From Ancistrus triradiatus (taxonomy: Eukaryota > Chordata > Actinopteri > Siluriformes > Loricariidae), in contig JAJAGP010000094.1 of NCBI GenBank assembly GCA_025084515.1, forward strand, positions 434,001-498,000: a stretch of 64,000 nt of DNA, in the 5' to 3' direction. A program made the translations under genes and the position numbers. Position 1 is the stretch's first letter, and each line of letters starts with the position of its first letter. The notes below the pieces were generated by a model, which saw nothing but the letters and a program-made list of their open reading frames with translations, made no database searches and was not told the DNA's origin. This document shows positions 57,065 to 64,000 of the stretch, in pieces.

Positions 57065-58105
57065 ACACTTGTACACTCATTCGCCACTCCATTAGGTACA
57101 CCTTGCTAATACCCGGTAGGACCACTTATGTCTTCAGAACTGCCTTAAGTCTTCATGGGATAGATTCAGTGTGGTGCAGGAAACATTCCTCAGACATTTT
57201 CGTCCATATGGACACTATGGTATCACACAGTTGCTGCAGATTTGTTGGCTGCACATCCATGATCCTAATCTCCCATTCCACCACATTCCAAAGGTGCTCT
57301 ATTGGAGTGAGATCTGCTGAGTGTGGAGACCATTTGAGTACAGTGAACTCATTGTCATGTTCAAGAAACCAGTTTGAGATGACTTAAGCTTTGTTACATG
57401 GCACGTAGAAAATGATACACCTTGGTCATAAAGGGCAACTATACTCAGTGGCATTTAACCGATGCTCAGATGGTATTACTGTGAAATTGGTATAAAGTGT
57501 GTGAAGAAAATATCATCAACACCATTACACAACTGCCAGCCTGATCTGTTGATACATGGCAAGATGGATTCATGCTTTCATCTGATCCTACCACCTAAAC
57601 GTAACAGCAGAAACCAAGACTCATCAGACCATGTAAAGTTCCTCCATGATTATACTGTCCAAGTTTGGTGAGCATGTGCAAATTCCAGCCTTGTTCATAG
57701 CTGATAAAAGTGGAACCCAGTACGGAATTCTGCTGCTGTAGCCTACTTTCTGAGATGCTCTTCCGCATACCTCACTTGTAACGAGTTGTTATTTGAGTTA
57801 CTGTTGCCTTTCTATCAGCTCGAACCAGTCTGGCTATTCTCCTCTGACCTCTGGCATCAACAAGCCATTTATCAATAGTTTCTGAAATACTCAGACCAGC
57901 CCGTCTAGCACCAATAACCATGCCATGTTCAAAGTCATTTAAATAACCAAAATAAACTCACTTGGATGCTCAGTTTGAACTTCAGCAAGTCACCTTGATG
58001 ACGTTTTCATACCTAAATGGACTGAGTTGCTGCTATATGATTGGTTGATAGGATATTTGGGTTAATGAGCCCAATGAAGTGGCTGGTGAGTGTGTATTTA
58101 TCCTT
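57065..58105 (-). mobile_element. Decayed near-complete Tc1-like transposon
   Basis: It starts with cactccattaggtacacctt near 57088 and ends with cccaatgaagtggctggtga near 58070-58090, decayed inverse ends (aggtacacc/agtggc types). The order of blocks follows the family also present at 17245 and 32110. It is the fullest copy of the three in the window. Confidence 0.8.
57130..57960 (-). pseudogene. Tc1-like transposase, broken
   Basis: Minus-strand parts: the N-terminal HTH (GMVIGARRAGLSISETI near 57925-57880), RRIARLVRADRKAT (near 57845-57805), WSDESWFLLL-like first Asp (near 57640-57600), and FLEHDNEFTVLKW then DLTPIEHLW (57365-57290). Many frameshifts; the second catalytic Asp region is lost in a deletion near 57385-57410. 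Confidence 0.75.
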
Positions 58106-59000
58106 GCTTACACAGAAATACTGAAAAATATATACAGAAAACAGGTATGTATAAATTAGCAATATTGATTTTAATAAATCAGTTTAATAATATATAGTTT
58201 TAAGCATGTTAGCATTTTGTGAACCCAGAATTGCCCTCGGGTAGTGGGGATTATGTAAGATTAGACTATGCATTTTCTTCCTGAAAAATACAATGTTAAT
58301 TATTTTGTGCTCCATGGATCATTTTCTGCAGCCTATGTATGAAATACATAATACAACATTTTTACAGCAGTCTTCATTCTGAAGTAGCAATAGGCAGAAG
58401 CATGTTTGCTCTCTGGCTATGTGATAGAGTGGTGTGTGCAGTACCTGGAAAAAAATAAGTACAGCACATATGCTTCTGCAACTCTGCTCTGTTCACGCTT
58501 AAAGTGAAAAACAACATGCAGGAAGCTTCACGTCGCTCATATCATTCAAAAGTAGTATATGTGTAGTATTAGAACCCATTTGCTTCCTGTTTCTCCAAAC
58601 AGACAGCAAACTTGTTTTGGACAGCTAAAGTATCGCTGCATCTGGACATAGAATTAGCATAGAATTAGTATGTTGCCACATATTCAATTTCTTTCAATTT
58701 AGGACATTTTGAGGACTACTTGACATTTGTTATGTTTTATATAAAAATCTAGGATTAGGTTGAAGGTTAGTGTACTTGATTTTTCTCATCATTGTACCAG
58801 TTTTAGATAGTCATGTGAAATGGAACTATTTTAAGGTACTGGGAGTTGTCACTGTGAAGTAAGGATTTTTATACATAAAATGTAATTTGTGTGTGTGTGT
58901 GTGTGTGTGTGTAGTAGAAGTAGTAGTATTTGCACAATTTGTTCATTTTAAATAAGCTGCAAGACTGGTTGTCTTTTTTCCACTTAATAAGACACAATCG
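58106..59000. other. Intron with (TG)n
   Basis: A TG microsatellite is at 58888-58912. No other feature recognised. Confidence 0.5.
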
Positions 59001-59680
59001 TATTAGGGGTCAGGCTGACCCTGACTCGTGACTCTAGAGGTCAGTATTGACTCATTTTTGCGGTGTGAGCTTGCTTGGCGAGATCGCGCATGTGCCAGCC
59101 CTGATTTGGCGCCATGCGCATAAGTGGCGACACCTGTTGGTGGGGCTATATAAGTACACCTTGTAGTCCACACAGGTTGTTGCATCATCATTGACTTTTT
59201 TGAACTCACACGGCGTTTATTCTTGTATAGCGGTATTTGTTTCATCAGGGACAGAGGTAAGCTGGCGATTAGTAGATCACCAGCTATGGGCAATCAGGAG
59301 GCTACTCGGTAACCATCAGGGCTTAGATTTAGTGTAGGGCAACTTTTCTAGCGCTCATGGTTGCAGTTCTTCCTCAGCTGTTTTTTGGGCTTGCTCGCTG
59401 TGGCGACGCACACCCTGCCTCCTCCCTCTCGCGCTGTCACCCTTCCTCCTTCGATTGGGGGGATAAAACATTCCCCTCGCGATCGCGCTCGAAAAGGATG
59501 CTGTGCTGCTTATCAGCCCTTTTACTTCTCTTGTCCTTCTCATGCTCCTGGAAACCACGGGAGAACCGTGAGTCACTTTCGAGAGGAAACGTCTGGAGCT
59601 AACTGCATTTGGGTCCTAAAAAAAACCTTTATATTTATTTTTTTTGGTTCACCTGCTTTTTAATATAGAGAACCATAACA
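59001..59680 (+). repeat. Solo LTR (680 bp) without tRNA-like segment
   Basis: It runs from TATTAGGGG (expected TGTTAGGG) to AACCATAACA. Flanks are AATCG on the left and AATTG on the right, a five-base duplication with one C-to-T change. It contains a TATA box (ctatataagtacacc, 59146-59160), an R-like tagatttagtgtagggcaac near 59324-59343, and the U5 block GCTAACTGCATTTGGGTCCT at 59597-59616. No tRNA-like sequence precedes the U5 block, unlike the other LTRs. Confidence 0.8.
59146..59156 (+). promoter_or_regulatory. LTR TATA box
   Basis: ctatataag sits about 180 bp upstream of the R-like block in the solo LTR; this is the expected Pol II promoter of the former element. Confidence 0.5.
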
Positions 59681-59689
59681 AATTGTATA

Positions 59690-59850
59690 TGAAATTTTGT
59701 GAACCCTTTAGAATTTTCTACAACCCCAAATCAGAAAATGTTGGGACAGTATGGTAAATGCTAAAATGGTAAATGCTATACATCCATTCGCTCACTTTCA
59801 GGTCTAAAATATATTCCAAAAAAAGAGAGCAACATTGGCCACCAGCAGTC
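59690..59850 (+). mobile_element. Tc1 end fragment plus end of a second transposon
   Basis: The bases at 59693-59718 (ttttgtgaaccctttagaat) are from the cagtggtgcttg Tc1 family. At 59719 begins tacaaccccaaatcagaaaa, the terminal repeat of the family seen at 43985-44721. No coding sequence. Confidence 0.6.
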
Positions 59851-60189
59851 AGTATTGGAGCTGGTGGAACAATATAATGATTCAATTTAGCATAAAAACA
59901 TCTTTGCTCCTTAAGCTTAGTTTCCTTTGGTTGTAGTAACTGTAAGAAGAATTAAAGGGCAATGACCTAACACTTAGGCTGAATCTTTTGTAATAGACTA
60001 TGTAGTTGGACTATATCTATTTAATACATATCCCAAGTTGGTCAGTAATCTAAAGGGTCATAGCTGGATGCCTTTGAACATCATTAAAAAATTTCCAACA
60101 GTACATATATTTAACAGAATTAAATCTGTGTTGTTGATGTCAAGGTTAATAGTATTATTTTACTGGATTTAACACAGGAAAAAGCAAAA

Positions 60190-60315
60190 CATCCTGCTTT
60201 ACCCCCCCACTTATCCTGGTCTGAGTCACAGGAGGGGTTCTGGAACCAAAATAGTAATTCAGTGGAAACAGGCAGAGGTACACCCTGGACAGGGCATCAT
60301 CCATTGCAGGGTTAT
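60190..60315 (+). repeat. Fish interspersed repeat, unclassified
   Basis: The text cttatcctggtctgagtcac and acaccctggacagggcatca matches the repeat type at 34895-35105. Confidence 0.5.
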
Positions 60316-60321
60316 GTAAAT

Positions 60322-60465
60322 TGTTACGACCCTTTTCGGGTCTGTATGTGTTGGTCTCCCTCTGTCTGTGTGCCGGTAGTCATGTGAGTGCCGTTAGCTG
60401 CATGTGACTACCGGCACACAGACAGAGGGAGACCAACGCATACAGACCCAAAAAGGGTCGTTACA
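60322..60465. repeat. Near-perfect palindrome (foldback)
   Basis: Two 61-bp arms (60322-60382 and 60405-60465) are reverse complements with three mismatches, around a 22-bp loop. Each arm ends with a small internal hairpin (GACCCTTTTCGGGTC on the left, GACCCAAAAAGGGTC on the right). It could be a foldback MITE or a paired-terminus remnant. Confidence 0.95.
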
Positions 60466-60484
60466 TGTCGGTCGTTCACATTGT

Positions 60485-60560
60485 GAGCCCAACTGTGATC
60501 TAGACTCAGGCCATTTCCAGTAGCTAACTCTTACCACTGAGCCACTGGAGCAAATTTACC
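60485..60560 (-). repeat. tRNA-derived SINE head
   Basis: The minus strand reads CCAGTGGCTCAGTGGTAAGA, a strong A-box context, followed by CTGAGTCTAGATC as a decayed B-box. Confidence 0.6.
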
Positions 60561-60679
60561 TGGGTTCAGTTTAATCTTCTTCTCATAACTAGTGTTATTG
60601 CTATTTTCTCTGCTAACTAATAGCGGTGTCATTGTTTTGATAAAATCCTTTGACTTCTTTACATTTATGTGGAACTGGC

Positions 60680-60850
60680 ATTCACATTTGCAACATTTAG
60701 CAGAAATTCTTATCGTATAATTAATACAGCCTTACAAGGTACAATCCCAGCAACTGAAGGTTAAGGAACATGCAAGGGCTTAAGAGTGGCAGCTTGCTGG
60801 GACTTTTTGGTTAACACTCCAATACCTTAACCACTGAGCCACCACTGCTA
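60680..60850 (-). repeat. tRNA-derived SINE (V-SINE-like)
   Basis: Minus strand: GGTGGCTCAGTGGTTAAGG (A-box), then cccagcaagctgccactctt (conserved core), then ccttaaccttcagttgctgg, and the tail gataagaatttctgctaaat at about 60697-60716. The B-box part is decayed. Confidence 0.78.
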
Positions 60851-60996
60851 TTTGTTTGTTTATTTATCTATCCTGTATGCATTTTACACCCTCAAAATAC
60901 TTTGTCACTTTCATATGAAAAACAAATCCCCCACTTATTGTTAATAAGTTAGTGAGATATTCTGCTCTTTTGGGGATTTGTAATCTACCGTATGTA

Positions 60997-62529
60997 CAGT
61001 GGGGCAAAAAAGTATTTAGCCACTGATTGTGCAAGTTCTCCTACTTAGAAAGATGAGAGAGGTCTGTAAGTTTCATCATAGATACAACTATGAGAGACAA
61101 AACTAGAAAAAAAAATCCAGAAAATCGCATTGCAGGATTTTTAAAGAATTTAATTGTAAATCATGGTGAAAAATAAGTATTTGGTCACCCACAAACAAGC
61201 AAGATTTCTGGCTCTCACAGACCTGTAACTTCTGCTTTAAGAAGCTCTTCTGTCCTCCACTCGTTACCTGTATTAATGGCACCTGTTTGATCTCATTATC
61301 TGTATAAAAGACACCTGTCCACAGCCTCAAACAGTCAGACTCCAAACTCAACCATGGCCAAGACCAAAGAGCTGTGGAAGGACACCAGGACGAAAATTGT
61401 AGACCTGCACCAGGCTGGGAAGAGTGAATCTACAATAGGCAAGCAGGTTGGTGTGAATAAGTCAACTGTGGGAGCAATTGTAAGACATACAAGACCATTG
61501 ATAATCTCCCTCGATCTGGGGCACCAGGCAAGATCTCATCCCGTGGGGTCAAAATGATCATGAGAGCGGTGAGCAAAAATCTCAGAACTACACGAAGGGA
61601 CCTGATGAATGAGAGCTGGGACCAAAGTAACAAGGCTACCATCAGTAACACACTATGCCGAGAGAGACCCGGATCCTGCAGTGCCAGACATGCCCCCCTG
61701 CTTAAGCCAGTACATGTCCAGGCCCGTCTGAAGTTTGCCAGAGAGCATATGGATGATCCAGAAGAGGATTGGGAGAATATCATGTGGTCAGATGAAACCA
61801 AAATAGAACTTTTTGGTAAAAACTAAACTGGAGGATAAAAGGATGCTGAGTCGCATCCCAAGAACACCATACATACTGTGAAGCATGGGGGTGGAAACAT
61901 CATGCTTTGGGGCTGTTTTTCTGCAGAGGGGACAGGACGACTGATCTGTGTTAAGGGAAGAATGAACGGAGACCTGTATCATGAGATTTTAAGCCAAAAC
62001 CTCCATCCAAAAGTGAGAGCATTGAAGATGAAACGTGGCTGCGTCTTCCAGCATGACAATGATCCCAAACACACTGCTCAGGCAAAGAAGGAGTAAAAAG
62101 CATTTCAAGGTCCTGGAGTGGCCTAGCCAGTCTCCAGATCTCAACCTCATAGAAAATGTGTGGAGGGAGTTGAAAGTCCATGTTGCCCCAAAACATCACT
62201 GCTCTAGAGGAGATCTGCATGGAGGAATGGGCCAAAATACCAGCTACAGTGTGTGCAAACCTGGTGAAGACTTAAGAAAACATTTGTAAGTCATTGACAA
62301 CAAAGGTTATGTTACAAAGTATTGAGTTGAACCAAATTTATTGACCAAATACTTATATTAATTAAATTCTATAAAAATCCTACAATGTGATTTCCTGGAT
62401 TTTTTTCTCTCATTTTGTCTCTCATTGTTGAAGTGTACCTATGATGAAATTACAGACCTCTCTCATCTTTCTAAATAGGCGAATTTACAGAACAATCAGT
62501 GGCTGACAAAATAATTTTTTGCCCCACTC
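60997..62529 (+). mobile_element. Complete Tc1-like transposon, inactive
   Basis: 1533 bp with TA at 60995-60996 and 62530-62531. Ends: cagtggggcaaaaaagtatt on the left, and on the right aattttttgccccact, its inverse (the terminal base differs). The inverted repeats carry gatgagagaggtctgtaa and its inverse. This family is widespread in fishes and lampreys in my memory. Confidence 0.9.
61354..62330 (+). pseudogene. Tc1-like transposase, broken
   Basis: ATG 61354: MAKTKELWKDTRTKIVDLHQ, then HTH TIGKQVGVNKSTVGAIV. A frameshift follows near 61490. The second frame (61554-61826) reads NLRTTRRDLMNE to WSDETKIELFGKN and a stop after the first catalytic Asp. Later GGGNIMLWGCFSAEGTG, second Asp FQHDNDPKHTAQ, and WPSQSPDLNLIENVW with Glu (PIEN changed to LIEN). 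The segment between TAQAKKE and KKHFKV has a stop and small deletion. A dead copy, but fairly recent by its readability. Confidence 0.88.
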
Positions 62530-62531
62530 TA

Positions 62532-64000
62532 TGTGGGGTTTCTTTCTGTGCCTCTCAGTGTTGAAGAAAATTTAAGTATAAATGTTCTGTTTTTGTTTGC
62601 CATTTAAAACTGTGTGCAGCTGTAGCTACTAACACTGGAGCATTCTTTATAATAAGACTTTGACTAATGCACTCCTAAGATGTTTTTCACTACTACAGCT
62701 GATTTAATACATGCTTTCTACTTGCATTTACATTCAGCTCAGTGAATCTAGAAGACAATGAAAATGACTTTCTCCAGCTGTAGAGTAAAACAGTTGGAGA
62801 GTTCATGTTAAAAACTGCACAAAATAAAATAATAACACTATTATTATTATATAAATAAGATATCACACTGGTTAGTGTTAAATTAGAACTCTCTAGATTG
62901 TGATAGAAAGTGATAATAATATTTAAAAGTAGATGACTATAAACACATTTTAAAAAGCTTGCAAATAGTAATTTTGAGTTTGTTACTTTTACAGTTAGTT
63001 ACTTTTAGTTTTTACAGGTTCACCTGAACCAGATTATAACCCTTTTTAGTAACAGTACTTTGAAAATTCTGTCTTTGTAGCACAGTGAAGCACCCCTGTT
63101 GTGAATTTTAATTGTCTGATTAAAAGAATGTCTTGTCACCATTACCAATAATACAAAAGCAGTAAAAACAGTGTACTTCACTGATACTGTATATTCAATG
63201 ATCCACAATGACTGATTCCATCTTGACAGTTAGGTTTGACTCCTATTGACCTGGAATGAAAATTTGCTACTTTGGTGGCTCTTTGTGGATATGACAACTC
63301 TAAAGATGGATGAATAATAAAGGTGTGCTTCATTGTCAAATGTCTACTTTATTTATTAGCTTTGTGTAACTGCATTGTGTAAATACAACCACATTCTAGC
63401 ATTAATTTTGTTATTTCAGCTTCACAATTACAGAAATAAGCAAATTATGAGACAAGACTAACTCAGAAACAGGGATGCTGTGGCCATGGGAACTCTATGC
63501 CAACTTATGGAAACTTAATATGATAATAAGACTCTAAGAAAACTATGCTCCCTAACACTGTACAATACATTCTGAGTTTATTTAAAATATATCCACATTT
63601 ACAAATGTAGCTGTACAATGTAAGATTTAAAGAGACATTATTATAAGCAGTATTGTCTGAAAAACTATGACAAATGTTTTATGAGACATTTAATGGCACT
63701 TTCATTCATTCTCTCATAATAGTGCCTGTTTCAATTCTCTCCAATTATAACTCTCATAGCAAACATAAGGCTTCAAGTATACATTGCATTCATTTCACTA
63801 TGTAAAAATGAAATGATAATTAATACTGTACACTAACAAACTCTTACATGTCTTAAACAGTAGTTGAGACTGGCTGGAAAGACAGGTCAGGGCAATACTG
63901 AGGAATCTCTGGTTCTTACTCTGTGGCTATTTTAAACACTGACAATTGATAGCATTTGAACCCACTGTACTCTTAAGAAAAGCTATGAAGTAGCATTGTC
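62532..64000. other. Intron, nothing recognised
   Basis: AT-rich non-coding DNA. No exon, repeat family or RNA gene assigned. Confidence 0.45.

Noticed and set aside
57001..57387. 128-codon + strand open frame
   Set aside because: Antisense to the Tc1-like transposase at 57130-57960.
59003..59663. Short open frames in the solo LTR
   Set aside because: They lie inside non-coding LTR sequence and match no protein family.

Overview
This is vertebrate nuclear DNA, almost certainly from a teleost fish. It is AT-rich and intron-dominated, and it is packed with Tc1/mariner transposons, Ty3/gypsy LTR elements, tRNA-derived SINEs and microsatellites typical of fish genomes. There are no bacterial operons and no long intact ORFs.

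Host gene. Only two coding exons are supported, both on the + strand. They are 9325-9429 (105 bp) and 18876-19064 (189 bp). Both have clean AG/GT splice borders and phase-1 junctions at both ends, and they splice in frame. The peptide is astrotactin-like; the second exon carries a MACPF signature (FGNHF...YG) and a segment typical of astrotactins (IWYPNKQVQRQLWLEY). Everything else is intron: more than 9.3 kb upstream, 9.4 kb between the exons, and at least 45 kb downstream. I could not decide between astn1 and astn2.

Layout. 0.3-8.3 kb: SINEs, a Penelope-like fragment and four Tc1-type copies or remnants. 9.5-14.8 kb: two adjacent, internally deleted Ty3/gypsy elements on the minus strand. 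15.9-35 kb: an inverted-repeat MITE, decayed Tc1 copies of several families (one complete, with 212-bp inverted repeats and TA duplications, at 30657-32074), SINEs and simple repeats. 36.6-44.7 kb: a nested cluster made of a Tc1 deletion derivative, a gag-only LTR element (37559-40142), a Tc1 C-terminal half, and a gypsy gag/protease remnant (about 40930-43920) split by a solo LTR with a perfect GTTGG target duplication. 47-54 kb: Tc1 remnants, a 136-138 bp tandem repeat, a long TA tract, another solo LTR and a pogo-like non-autonomous transposon. 53.8-56.1 kb: one Tc1 inserted in another. 56.7-62.5 kb: further Tc1 copies, a solo LTR, a 144-bp near-perfect palindrome, SINEs and a complete but broken Tc1. 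62.5-64 kb: nothing recognised.

Most interesting signal. Four LTRs (39404-40142, 42074-43390, about 43469-43915, 50190-51402) carry the same ordered block: a tRNA-like segment with A-box-like and B-box-like sequences, then a T-rich stretch, then a conserved U5 block (CTAACTGCAYTTGGGTCC). The related 680-bp solo LTR at 59001-59680 has the U5 block but no tRNA-like segment. This suggests an LTR lineage that captured a Pol III-type module, comparable in idea to plant Cassandra elements with 5S rRNA in their LTRs. It rests on reading by eye and needs alignment.
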